The notes beneath the pieces were generated by a model. It was given only the letters and a program-made list of their open reading frames with translations. It was not told where the DNA came from and did no database searches. The translations under genes and the position numbers were made by a program. A DNA stretch of 64,000 nucleotides, from assembly GCF_027627575.1 (NCBI RefSeq), contig NZ_CP114065.1, positions 5,270,001-5,334,000 of the forward strand, in the 5' to 3' direction. Shown piece after piece: positions 7,484-15,757 of this stretch; position 1 is the first letter of the stretch, and the number at the start of each line of letters is the position of its first letter. The DNA is from Kribbella sp. CA-293567. GTDB taxonomy: Bacteria; Actinomycetota; Actinomycetes; Propionibacteriales; Kribbellaceae.

Positions 7484-8844
7484 TCCTCTCCTGCTCTCAG
7501 AATCAGATCCCGTACGCCGGTCGCCTCGATCCGTCCCGCCGGAGCCAGCTGTGGATCGCTGCTGAGGAAGACCGGACCATCCTCCGGCGAAGCGGGCAGG
7601 CGGCCGTGGGACCCGCGCACGATCGACGGGTCGAGCGGAACCACCGACATCGCGTAGCGCAGTCCGAGCTTCTTCTTCAGCAGGTACGACGCCGCCCGCG
7701 GCTTCACCCACCGGTCGGCCGGATCGAAGAACAGCTCGGCCGGGTCGTAGCCGGGTTTGCGGTGGATCTCCACTCCCCTGGCGAAGTCCGGCGCACGCTC
7801 GTCGTCGAGCCAGTAGTAGTAGGTGAACCACGAGTCGGGCTCCGCCACCGCGACCAGCTCACCGGCTCGCTCGTGATCCAGCCCGTACTTTTGCTTGCCC
7901 TGGGCATCGAGTACCTCGGCCACCCCTGGCAATCCGTCGAGAAGCTTGCGGACGGCGTCCACCTCGGCCGGATCCTTGACGTACACGTGAGCCAGCTGAT
8001 GATCCGCGACCGCGAAGGCACGCGACGTCCACGGATCGAGGTACTCCATCCCGTCCTGGGTGTGCACCTCCAGCAGCCCTTCCGCGCGCAGCAACCGGTT
8101 GAGGTCGACCGGCCGCGACACGTCGGTGATCCCGTACTCCGACAGCACGATCACCGTCGCCCCCTTGGCCTCGGCATCGTCCAGCAACGGAGCCAGTACG
8201 GCGTCCAGCGCGATCGCGGCCCGGGTCGCCTCGACCGACGAGGCGCCGTACCGCTGCAGGTCGTAGTCGAGGTGCGGGACATAGGTGAGCAGCAGGTCCG
8301 GGTCGTCCTCGGCAAGGATCTGCCGGGACGCGGCAACGATCCACTCGCTCGACCTGATCGATGCCGTCGGCCCCCAGTAGTGGAAGAGCGGGAAGTCGCC
8401 GAGCTTGCCGGTCAGCCGGTCGTGCAGCTCGACCGGCCGGGTGTAGCAGTCCGGCGCCTTGCGGCCGTCGGCGTAGTAGATCGGTCGCGGCGTGACCAGC
8501 AGATCGGTCTCCGCGCCCATCGCGTACCACCAGCAGACGTTCGCGACCTTGTACCGCGGGTTGTTGCGGCGGGCAACGTCCCAGACCTTCTCCCCCTGGA
8601 CGAGCTGGTTGTGCTGACGCCAGAGGAAGACCTCGCCGAGCTCGCGGAAGTACCAGCCGTTGCCGACGATGCCGTGCTCCTTCGGCAGCGTGCCGGTGAG
8701 GAAGGTGGCCTGGGCCGAGCAAGTGACCGCCGGCAGCACGGTGCCCAGCTCGCGGTTCAGCGGCAGTTGCCGCAGCCTGGGCATCCTGCGCAGCAGCCGA
8801 GGGGTGAGACCGACGACGTCGATGACCACGACCTGCTTGCTCAT
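7480..8844 (-). CDS. eboF: EboF-type alkaline phosphatase/nucleotide pyrophosphatase family protein
   Basis: Alkaline-phosphatase superfamily protein of 454 residues, the EboF member of the ebo cluster. Metal and nucleophile regions are recognisable: VVVIDVVG (first Asp), VTCSAQATFLTG (active-site Thr/Ser), GIVGNGW, HLDYDLQRYG and LSEYGIT (Glu where many relatives have Asp of SDHG). It probably hydrolyses a phosphodiester or phosphate on an unknown metabolite. Last gene of the seven-gene ebo run; its ATG overlaps the eboE stop by 4 bases. Its TAG stop is made from the right-hand CTAG copy of the foldback element. Confidence 0.88.
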   Translation of the reverse strand: MSKQVVVIDVVGLTPRLLRRMPRLRQLPLNRELGTVLPAVTCSAQATFLTGTLPKEHGIVGNGWYFRELGEVFLWRQHNQLVQGEKVWDVARRNNPRYKVANVCWWYAMGAETDLLVTPRPIYYADGRKAPDCYTRPVELHDRLTGKLGDFPLFHYWGPTASIRSSEWIVAASRQILAEDDPDLLLTYVPHLDYDLQRYGASSVEATRAAIALDAVLAPLLDDAEAKGATVIVLSEYGITDVSRPVDLNRLLRAEGLLEVHTQDGMEYLDPWTSRAFAVADHQLAHVYVKDPAEVDAVRKLLDGLPGVAEVLDAQGKQKYGLDHERAGELVAVAEPDSWFTYYYWLDDERAPDFARGVEIHRKPGYDPAELFFDPADRWVKPRAASYLLKKKLGLRYAMSVVPLDPSIVRGSHGRLPASPEDGPVFLSSDPQLAPAGRIEATGVRDLILRAGED

Positions 8845-9989
8845 TTGATCTCCTCCAGACCGAGGCCGACCAGGCGGTCGCGCAGCCAGGCGAGCTCTCC
8901 GGCGATGCCTTCGGCCAGCTCACGCTGGTTCTTGGGTGCGGTCGGCAGCACGGACCAGGTGTAGGTCTCGGACTCCAGATGGTGGGTCAGCGGACGGACA
9001 CCGCCGACGAGGTGCTGCAGGCTCTCCTCGAGGACCCCGGTGGTGCTGGTCAGCGGCGGGCGCGGCGCGGCGTGCACGGGAACGTGGAAGTGCACTCGCC
9101 AGGACGCCCGCCCGGACAGCTGGTCGATCAGGTCGAGATCGTCGATCCCGGGGCCGCCGTACTCGCGGGTCTGGTGCAGGAACTTCGGCTCGGCGAACTC
9201 GTTCAGCAGTTCGAGCGCGACCGGATCGTCGGGGTGCGGAACGTGCAGGGCGGCCGAGACCTGGCTCTTGACCACCTCCACGCCGGCCCGCCGCAGGGTG
9301 GCGAACGCTTCGGCAGGCTCCTCGAACTGGACCGCGAGGTGGCAGGTGTCGAGACACAGGCCGACCAGCGACTGCGCGGCGTACGGGGTGAGCCAGTCGG
9401 CGGCCTGCGGGATCATCTCGAGGATGCAGCCGGGTTCTGGTTCGATCGCGACCCGGATGCGGCGGCCGGTGGACTCCTGGGATCTGGCGAGGCGCAGTTC
9501 GAGACGGTTGAAGGCCTCCCGGGCCTGAGCGTCACGGGTCCGGTTCCACGGCGTACGCCAGGCCAGTGGCAAGGTCGAGATCGATCCGTACGCCGCGTCG
9601 GCGGGCATCAGTTCGGCGAGCACGTCCACCAGATCGAGGGTGTACTGGAGCCTGGCCGGCTCGGTCCAGTCCGGTGAGTAGACCTTTTTGCCGACCACGC
9701 GATCGTGGAAACCGGCGTACGGGAAGCCGTTCAGGGTGACGACTTCGAGGCCGTTGCGGTCGAGCGCGCGGCGCAGCCGGTTGAGGGCGACGGACGAGTT
9801 GGCCAGCCGGTCGGCCAGGGTGTTGGCCAGCCAGAGGCCGACGCCGAGGACCGGGACGCCGAGTTCCTCGCGGACGAGCGCGGAGCAGCCGTCGAGCTGG
9901 GCGATGACGCCTTCGAGATCCTCGGCCGGGTGGACGTTGGTGCAGTAGGCGAGGTGGACGACCGAGCCGTCGGGATGGCGGAACCTCAT
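8841..9989 (-). CDS. eboE: EboE-type metabolite traffic protein (xylose-isomerase-like TIM barrel)
   Basis: A 382-residue TIM-barrel protein matching EboE. Signs: VVHLAYCTNVHPAEDLEG near the start, TLNGFPYAGFHDRVVGKKVY, IEPEPGCILEM (metal-type Glu), LCLDTCHLAVQFE and the C-terminal HFHVPVHA. EboE is thought to act with the other Ebo proteins in moving a metabolite precursor to the cell envelope; its chemistry is not established. ATG at 9989 overlaps the stop of eboB (ATGA). The longer ORF to 10097 is not needed, since conserved sequence begins at MRFRHPDG. Confidence 0.85.
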   Translation of the reverse strand: MRFRHPDGSVVHLAYCTNVHPAEDLEGVIAQLDGCSALVREELGVPVLGVGLWLANTLADRLANSSVALNRLRRALDRNGLEVVTLNGFPYAGFHDRVVGKKVYSPDWTEPARLQYTLDLVDVLAELMPADAAYGSISTLPLAWRTPWNRTRDAQAREAFNRLELRLARSQESTGRRIRVAIEPEPGCILEMIPQAADWLTPYAAQSLVGLCLDTCHLAVQFEEPAEAFATLRRAGVEVVKSQVSAALHVPHPDDPVALELLNEFAEPKFLHQTREYGGPGIDDLDLIDQLSGRASWRVHFHVPVHAAPRPPLTSTTGVLEESLQHLVGGVRPLTHHLESETYTWSVLPTAPKNQRELAEGIAGELAWLRDRLVGLGLEEIK

Positions 9990-10837
9990 GGTCTGGCCCC
10001 TCGCAGGATCGAGTTGCCCGCGAACGTGTCCGGCGGGCTGCTCTCGCCGAGCTCCAGTCGTTGCGACTGGCCGTAGAAGGCGACCGGGTTGCGCCACAGG
10101 ACCTGGTCGACGTCGTCGTCGGTGAACCCCGCGGCGAGCATCGCCCGACCGGTCGCGTAGGTCCGCAACGGATCGGACTTCCCCCAGTCGGCGGCCGAGT
10201 TGACCAGCACCCGGTCGGTGCCGAACTGCTGCAGGATCGCCACCATCCGGCCGGGGTCCATCTTGGTGTCGGGGTAGATCGAGAAGCCCATCCAGCAGCC
10301 GGAGTCGGCGACCTCCTTGACCGTCACCTCGTTGAGGTGGTCCACCACCACCAGGTGCGGTGCGACGCCGGACTCCTTCACCACGTCGAGCGTGCGCGTC
10401 GTACCGGCGCCCTTGTCGCGATGCGGGGTGTGGACCAGGACGGGCAGCTCGAACTGCCGGGCCAGGTCGAGCTGGTGGGCGAAGACCTCGTCCTCCTCCG
10501 GCGTCATCGAGTCGTAGCCGACCTCGCCGACCGCGACCACCCCGTCCTTGGCGAGGTAGCGCGGCAGCACTTCCAGCACCTCACGGCAGCGCGGGTCGTT
10601 GGCCTCCTTCGGGTTGAGCGCGATCGTGCAGTGGTGCTTGATCCCGTACTGCGCCGCGCGGAACGGCTCCCAGCCGATCAACGCGTCGAAGTAGTCGACG
10701 AACGAGCCGACGCTGGTCCGCGGCTGCCCCAGCCAGAACGCGGGCTCCACCAGGGCCTGCACTCCGTGGGCCGCCATCGCGGCGTAGTCGTCGGTGGTCC
10801 GCGACGTCATGTGGATGTGCGGATCGAAGATGCGCAT
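9986..10837 (-). CDS. eboB: EboB-type TatD-family metal-dependent hydrolase
   Basis: A 283-residue amidohydrolase-fold protein of the TatD type, equal to EboB. Metal-site residues are visible: FDPHIHMTS (HxH), VGEVGYDSM (Glu), VLVHTPHRDKG (His), VVVDHLNE (His) and a late Asp in NSAADWGKSD. Known TatD proteins are nucleases or esterases; the Ebo paralogue's substrate is unknown. Placed between eboA (9 bp gap) and eboE (4-bp overlap) in a run of cotranscribed genes. Confidence 0.87.
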   Translation of the reverse strand: MRIFDPHIHMTSRTTDDYAAMAAHGVQALVEPAFWLGQPRTSVGSFVDYFDALIGWEPFRAAQYGIKHHCTIALNPKEANDPRCREVLEVLPRYLAKDGVVAVGEVGYDSMTPEEDEVFAHQLDLARQFELPVLVHTPHRDKGAGTTRTLDVVKESGVAPHLVVVDHLNEVTVKEVADSGCWMGFSIYPDTKMDPGRMVAILQQFGTDRVLVNSAADWGKSDPLRTYATGRAMLAAGFTDDDVDQVLWRNPVAFYGQSQRLELGESSPPDTFAGNSILRGARP

Positions 10838-10846
10838 GTTGACCTC

Positions 10847-11416
10847 TCAGGGCGGGCTGGTGAGGTACGCCTCCAAGTCGGCGGGGAGGTCCCGGCCGGC
10901 TGCGCTCCGTTCGGTGGCGAAATCGGACATCATCCGGATCAGTTCCTGATCCACCCGCTTCGGCAGGCCGTCGACCACGGCCAGCGGGATGTCGGCGAAC
11001 ACGCACTTCAGTACTGCCTGGCGGAAGGCGTGTGGAGGGAGGTGCTCGGTGGCGTAGGGCCCGAGGGCGGCCGCGATCAGCCGCCGGTCGTTGGTGCGGA
11101 TCGCGTCCTCGATGATCGGGACCGCTTGGTCCTGCAACGCTTCCGCGAGGTCGGGGACCGAGAGGGCGTGCAGAACGGCGAGCTTCTCGGCCGCATCGCC
11201 GTACCGGTAGACCTCGAGGATGTCGGTCGCCGAGGCGCCGACGAGCAGCAGCGCTCGGGCCGCCTGGTCGGTGGTCCAGGCCGGGCTCAGCCGCTCGCGA
11301 CCGACCTTGCGAGCTGCTGCGGGGAAAGCTGAGGCCAGCGGCTCCCGGCGTGCGTCCGCAAGCCAAGCACGCGCTGCCGCGGGCAGCAGCTCCTCCAACA
11401 GCTCTGCCCGCATCAT
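10847..11416 (-). CDS. eboA: EboA domain protein
   Basis: A 189-residue, mostly alpha-helical protein of the EboA family, with no catalytic motif I can point to. Family-typical segments include ALLLVGAS near residue 55, EVYRYGDAAEKLAVL, DAIRTNDRRLIAAALGPYATEHL and FRQAVLKCVFADIPL. EboA marks the ebo cluster in bacteria and in some algal plastids; knockouts in cyanobacteria disturb export of a scytonemin precursor (established knowledge). ATG overlaps the preceding isomerase gene's stop (11413-11416). Confidence 0.87.
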   Translation of the reverse strand: MMRAELLEELLPAAARAWLADARREPLASAFPAAARKVGRERLSPAWTTDQAARALLLVGASATDILEVYRYGDAAEKLAVLHALSVPDLAEALQDQAVPIIEDAIRTNDRRLIAAALGPYATEHLPPHAFRQAVLKCVFADIPLAVVDGLPKRVDQELIRMMSDFATERSAAGRDLPADLEAYLTSPP

Positions 11417-12237
11417 GCTGACGCCTTGCGCAGGAACTCGATCGACTCTCTGGCGACCGTCGGGGCGGCATGCGAGTGGCGTGGGAGCTCCACCGCCACC
11501 AGACCTTGGTAGCCGATCTCGCGCAGAGCCTGGAAGACCGGCGGGAAGTCGACCTCACCGGTGCCGAACTCGAGATGTTCGTGCACCCCACGACGCATGT
11601 CGTCGATCTGGACGTTGACCAGGTACTGCGCCGCGGCGGCGATGCAGGCGGGTGGGGACTGGGGCTCGTTGCAGACCAGGTGACCGATGTCGAGCGTGAG
11701 GCCGAGCGTCTCGCTGCCGACCTCGGCCTGGAGCTTGAGGTAGCCGGCCAGATCGTCGACGAGCATGCCGGGCTCCGGCTCGAGACCGAGCCGCACACCG
11801 CGGTCGGCGGCGTACGCGACGAGTTGCTCGCAGCCGGCCACCAGACGCTGCCAGCCGAGCTCGGGTGAGACGCCGGACGGAAGATTGCCGGACCAGAAGG
11901 AGACCGCGTCGGCATTCAGGTCGGCGGCCACCTCGACGGCGCGTTCCAGCAGGGCGATCCGCCACTCCGCGCCGGTGGTGTGCAGCAGGGTCGGCTCGTG
12001 CTTGCGATACGGATCGAGCACGTACCGGGCGCCGGTCTCGACCACCACCGAAAGGTTGCGCTCGGCAAGCATTCTGCCGACCTCGGCGGTGCGCTGCCGC
12101 AGCTCCGGCCCGAACGGATCCAGATGGTTGTGGTCGAGCGTCAACGCGACCCCGTCGTACCCGAGGTCGGCGATCACCGCCAGCGCCTCCGGCAGCCGGT
12201 GATTGGCGAATCCGTTGGTCCCGTAACCAAGTCTCAT
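11413..12237 (-). CDS. Sugar phosphate isomerase/epimerase (xylose isomerase-like, ebo-associated)
   Basis: A 274-residue AP-endonuclease-2-type TIM barrel. Landmarks: LGYGTNGFANHRL at the start, GYDGVALTLDHNHLDP, RLGLEPEPGML and LGLTLDIGHLVCNEP (Glu and His metal ligands), NVQIDDM and EVDFPPVF near the end. The fold is shared by isomerases and epimerases; the substrate is unknown. It replaces or supplements the canonical ebo set here: 4-base overlaps join it to eboA downstream and to the prenyltransferase upstream. The ATG at 12237 is favoured over the upstream start at 12438, which lies inside the neighbour. Confidence 0.85.
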   Translation of the reverse strand: MRLGYGTNGFANHRLPEALAVIADLGYDGVALTLDHNHLDPFGPELRQRTAEVGRMLAERNLSVVVETGARYVLDPYRKHEPTLLHTTGAEWRIALLERAVEVAADLNADAVSFWSGNLPSGVSPELGWQRLVAGCEQLVAYAADRGVRLGLEPEPGMLVDDLAGYLKLQAEVGSETLGLTLDIGHLVCNEPQSPPACIAAAAQYLVNVQIDDMRRGVHEHLEFGTGEVDFPPVFQALREIGYQGLVAVELPRHSHAAPTVARESIEFLRKASA

Positions 12238-13118
12238 GTCGGCGAGATCCTTCGTGCCAGCGCCTTGGCGAGCGGCAACGCGACCGTCAGCCCGGCGCCC
12301 AGCAGCGGCTTGCCGCCTCTGGCACACCAGGCCGCCTGCAACGGCACCAACCCGTGAATCCCTGCTCCTACTGCCTTTCGCACGTTCTGCGCGCTCGGCT
12401 CCTGAGCTGCAGCTACCTGAGCCCGTCCCACGGACCACGCGTACAAACCGGCCAACGCCGCCGCGTTGCCTGTGGATGTTGCTGGGCTCGACCTGCGGTG
12501 GCCGGCTGTCGCCGTGGTGATCGCAGCAGTGGCCGCTAGTGCGGCTCGGGAAGCAGCAGGGGTGCTGCCGTGTACTTCGCCCCGGGAGATGAGAGTGGTG
12601 GTGAGGATGTGGGTGCCTATGGCCAGTGCCGGCCGTACGGCGGAGCGTCGGCTGGAGCCGGCGCCGACCAGCACGTCCAGGGCTCGGGCCGTCGCCATGA
12701 CGAACGGGCCGGCCGGGGTGTTCTTGGCGGCTAAGTCGTAGGTCCAGGCAGTGGCTGCCAGGACCGCCGAGGTGCGGAGGGTGGAGCGTCCTCCGGCGAG
12801 GGCTGAGAGGGCCAGGCCGGTAGCAGTGAGACCCGAGGCGAGGGCGAGCGCAGTACGCGGGGTGACTCGGCCGGAGGGGATGGGGCGCTCGGGCCGCTCG
12901 ACTGCGTCCAGGTCTCGATCGGACCAGTCGTTGAGCGCCATGCCGGCCCAGTAGATGGCTATCGAGGAGGCAGCGAGACCAGCCAGGCGGGCCGGCCGGA
13001 GATTGCCTGCGGCTACTGCGCCGGCGAGGACGTCGCCTGGAACGGTGAGCGCGGCCGGAGCCCGGACCAGTTCGGCCAGGTCGGCGAGTCGAGTACGGCG
13101 TACCGGTTGCTTCAGCAT
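12234..13118 (-). CDS. eboC: EboC-type UbiA-family prenyltransferase
   Basis: Integral membrane protein of 294 residues that should transfer a prenyl chain to a polar acceptor. The two Asp-rich regions of the UbiA family are present: NDWSDRDLDAVERPERPIPSG (first, about residues 63-83) and WTYDLAAKNTPAG (second). About seven or eight hydrophobic Ala/Leu-rich helices follow. SCGPAC-like Gly/Ala content is high. ATG at 13118 sits inside the stop context of the inositol-phosphate synthase gene (ATGCTGA overlap). In ebo clusters EboC presumably gives the metabolite a lipid anchor; the acceptor here may be an inositol derivative, given the neighbour (inference). Confidence 0.88.
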   Translation of the reverse strand: MLKQPVRRTRLADLAELVRAPAALTVPGDVLAGAVAAGNLRPARLAGLAASSIAIYWAGMALNDWSDRDLDAVERPERPIPSGRVTPRTALALASGLTATGLALSALAGGRSTLRTSAVLAATAWTYDLAAKNTPAGPFVMATARALDVLVGAGSSRRSAVRPALAIGTHILTTTLISRGEVHGSTPAASRAALAATAAITTATAGHRRSSPATSTGNAAALAGLYAWSVGRAQVAAAQEPSAQNVRKAVGAGIHGLVPLQAAWCARGGKPLLGAGLTVALPLAKALARRISPT

Positions 13119-14251
13119 TCGCGGACCCACCGCACCAGTTCGTCGTACTGGCGGACCAGCGAGTGTTCCGCCGACTCGATCGGGTCCTTGAAGTAGAAGC
13201 CGAGGAACGGCATCGCGCCGACGTGTTCGCGTTCGAGGGCCAGTGCCGACAGCCGGGCCAGGTCGAGCACCAGCGGAGCGGCCAGCGCGGAGTCGCAGCC
13301 CTGCCAGGTGAACTGCAGCGTCATCCGTACGCCGAGGAAGCCCGAGAACAGCACGTGATCCCAGGCCGTCTTCCAGTCGCCCATCGGGTCCACGTAGTCG
13401 ATGTGCACCTCCCCCGCGACGTCGCCGATCAGCTCGGTGAGTCCACGCTCCTTGGAGATGCTCTTCGATTCGGCCGCCCGCGGATCGGCCAGCGTGGCGC
13501 CGTCACCGCCGCCGAGCAGGTTCGTCCCGGACCAGGCGTGCACCGGCAGAGCGCGGGCCGCGAACATCGGCGCGAGCACGCTCTTCACCAGCGTCTCGCC
13601 CGTTTTCGCGTCCTGCCCGCCGTACGGCAGGCCTTTCTCCACCGCCCAGTCCCGCACAACCGCCGGCCGGATCGAGGGAGACGGCGTGAAGTCCACGTAC
13701 GCCGCGCCCGCCTCGAACGCGGCCAGCGCGCCGAGCACACTGGCCGGCACCACGTCGCTGCCGTCGAGCGCCGCCCGCAACTCGGCCACCCCGGCAAAAT
13801 CCATCGCGTACGGCGCTTCGGTGGAAGCCACGTTGATCGCCACCACGTGATCCAGGTCGTTCCGCAACCGGAAGGCTCGGATGTCCTCGGCCATCCGCTG
13901 CACCAGCGCCCGCTGCGGAGCAGCCGGCTCGCTCCGCCCGCGGCCTGGCAGCAGCACGATGTTCCGGTCGGCTTCCGCCAGTTCGGCTGCTATCAAGCGG
14001 TCGAGGCCCGGTGGGAGCACTCCACCGGCCATCAACTGCTCGACGCGCTTCGTCAGCGGCGTCTCGACCACGTCGTGGCCACCGAAGACCAGGTGGTCGA
14101 GCGGGACCAGACCGGCGTCAGCGAAGGCGGGGAGCTCGGTCACCACCCCGGCGGGCGGGCTGCCGTGGTTCAGAGCGGCCGCGCCGGCGATCGTCGTCGT
14201 GGCGACCGATCCTCTTGCTCCGAACAGCCAGACACCAACGCGTCGACACAT
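13112..14251 (-). CDS. Inositol-3-phosphate synthase family protein (ebo-linked)
   Basis: A 379-residue member of the myo-inositol-1-phosphate synthase family, which turns glucose-6-phosphate into inositol-3-phosphate using NAD. The Rossmann motif GARGSVATT is at residues 11-19; NVASTEAP, FTPSPS, GGQDAKTGETLVKSVLAPMF and GTNLLGGGDG cover the active-site lysines and the tetramer core. First gene of the ebo operon, ATG preceded by GAGGAG at 5 bases. As it lies in a cluster with UbiA and EboA, it may be a paralogue making a dedicated cyclitol rather than the housekeeping enzyme. A promoter must lie in 14252-14389; I see TTGACA on the minus strand (14373-14368) but no convincing -10. Confidence 0.85.
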   Translation of the reverse strand: MCRRVGVWLFGARGSVATTTIAGAAALNHGSPPAGVVTELPAFADAGLVPLDHLVFGGHDVVETPLTKRVEQLMAGGVLPPGLDRLIAAELAEADRNIVLLPGRGRSEPAAPQRALVQRMAEDIRAFRLRNDLDHVVAINVASTEAPYAMDFAGVAELRAALDGSDVVPASVLGALAAFEAGAAYVDFTPSPSIRPAVVRDWAVEKGLPYGGQDAKTGETLVKSVLAPMFAARALPVHAWSGTNLLGGGDGATLADPRAAESKSISKERGLTELIGDVAGEVHIDYVDPMGDWKTAWDHVLFSGFLGVRMTLQFTWQGCDSALAAPLVLDLARLSALALEREHVGAMPFLGFYFKDPIESAEHSLVRQYDELVRWVREC

Positions 14252-14389
14252 CGCGGCTCCTCACGAGTCCAGCCACGGAAGGTGATCTGGGACGGACGAT
14301 CCGTGACAGATCGGAACTCTAGATCGACTGCCGACCGCTTGGGAAGATGCCGCCACCGACTTTGTTGTGTCAACCGCCGAATTCGCCGA

Positions 14390-15703
14390 TCAGGCGGAAT
14401 CCGTGGATTCTCCGGTCGGTGAGGTGGTGATCGGTCCGGCGACCAGGTCGCGGGACCGATCGGCGACAGCCATTGCGGCCAGCGCGGTGGTCAGCGGGAC
14501 GGCCGCGATGATCCCGAGACTTCCGACCAGACCTCGGACGACTTCCACCGCCACCACCTCGGTACTGAGCAGGTAGCCCGTCGAGACCCCGCCGATCGCG
14601 AACACCATCAGGATCGGCAGCGCCGCCCCCGCGTAGGCGAGCACCAGCGTGTTCACCACCGAGGCCACGTGCGCACGCCCGATCCGCAGACCGGCGCCGA
14701 TCAGCTCTGCCCGACCGGCCTCCGGATTGGCCGCCGACAGCTCCCAGACCGCGCTGGCCTGGGTCACCGTCACGTCGTCGAGCACCCCTAGAGACCCGAT
14801 CACGATGCCCGCCACGAGCAATCCGGTCAGGTCGAGGTCAGGCACGTAGGCCTTCACCGCCGAGGCGCCTTCGCCGGCCAGCCCCGAGAAGGCGCTCACC
14901 TTGACGAACCCCCATCCCAGCAGGGCCGTCAGCCCCAGCGCGGCGATCGTCCCGGCCAGCGCCACCGACGACTGCGCGTTGATCCCATGGGTCAGATAGA
15001 GCGCTATGACCATGATCACCGAGCCGCCGACCACCGCCACCAGCAGCGGGTTCGAGCCCTTCAGGATGGCCGGCAGGATGAACTGCGTCAGCGTCAGCGC
15101 CGTCACCGCCAGGGCTCCCAGTGCGGCGACCCCTCGCCATCGCGACAGCGCGATGACCGCGATCCCGAAGACCACGGCCAGCGCGGCCAGCGGGATCGAC
15201 CGGTCGTGATCGACGTACTGGTACCGGCTCTCCATCGGCGCGTCCTTCTGGACGCCGAGGATCAGCCGGTCACCGGCCTCGATCGGCACCGCCGCGTTCT
15301 TTCCCTTGGGCACCTCGACCGGCACCTCGAGGCCCTTGTCCGCTCCGGGCGCGCTCCGCAGCTTGACCGTCGCCTCGTCACAGTCGGCCGGAGTCTCCGG
15401 ACACGGCGCGAGCGACACGACCGTACCGCTGGCGCCGGTCTGCTCGGCGGCGGCGATCTTCATGTCGCCACCCGGCCACATCACCGCCATGGCGATCAGC
15501 GCGGCCGTGATCAGCGGGATCAGCACCGCGGCGACCACTATCCGGACGCGGCGGGCGACCACCGCGTCGGCGTCCACGACCGAGGTGTCCACCACCGAGT
15601 CGCCGTGCCCATGTCCGTGCCCGTGACCCTGCGGAATTTCGAGCCGGCGCCCGCGGTTCGACCTGGTGTCGGCGCGCCGCCGTCCTACGGGCCGCTTGGC
15701 CAT
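14390..15703 (-). CDS. YibE/F family membrane protein with His-Gly tract
   Basis: A 437-residue membrane protein of the YibE/F family: one N-terminal helix (about 53-75), an extracytoplasmic beta domain (about 80-170), and eight or so helices with family motifs LYLTHGINAQSSVAL, GVLDDVTVTQASAVWEL and ANTLVLAYAGAALP-like NTLVLAYAG. The cytoplasmic head has (GH)4, residues 27-34, a likely metal-binding tract. Function of the family is not established. It diverges from znuA over a 50-bp region holding a Zur box, which suggests zinc-linked control. ATG at 15703 follows GGGAG by 7 bases. Confidence 0.85.
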   Translation of the reverse strand: MAKRPVGRRRADTRSNRGRRLEIPQGHGHGHGHGDSVVDTSVVDADAVVARRVRIVVAAVLIPLITAALIAMAVMWPGGDMKIAAAEQTGASGTVVSLAPCPETPADCDEATVKLRSAPGADKGLEVPVEVPKGKNAAVPIEAGDRLILGVQKDAPMESRYQYVDHDRSIPLAALAVVFGIAVIALSRWRGVAALGALAVTALTLTQFILPAILKGSNPLLVAVVGGSVIMVIALYLTHGINAQSSVALAGTIAALGLTALLGWGFVKVSAFSGLAGEGASAVKAYVPDLDLTGLLVAGIVIGSLGVLDDVTVTQASAVWELSAANPEAGRAELIGAGLRIGRAHVASVVNTLVLAYAGAALPILMVFAIGGVSTGYLLSTEVVAVEVVRGLVGSLGIIAAVPLTTALAAMAVADRSRDLVAGPITTSPTGESTDSA

Positions 15704-15719
15704 ACGTCAACTCCCTGTT

Positions 15720-15757
15720 TTGACAACCATCCCCAGTTAAATGAAAATGATTGTCAT
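15720..15757 (+). promoter_or_regulatory. Zur box overlapping a leaderless znuA promoter
   Basis: ATGAAAATGATTGTCAT (15741-15757) is an 8-1-8 inverted repeat with one mismatched pair, the form of actinobacterial Zur/Fur boxes. TTGACA at 15720-15725 and GAAAAT at 15743-15748 are spaced 17 bases, so transcription would begin about 15755-15756, exactly at the znuA ATG. Zinc-loaded Zur on the box would cover the -10 element. The divergent yibE/F promoter may be controlled too. Confidence 0.8.

Noticed and set aside
14368..14373. TTGACA as promoter of the ebo operon
   Set aside because: Correct strand but the 17-base-spaced -10 is GCATCT; kept only as a remark, not a feature.
15741..15755. ATG at 15741 as the znuA start
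   Set aside because: It is the first half-site of the Zur box and would precede the deduced transcription start.
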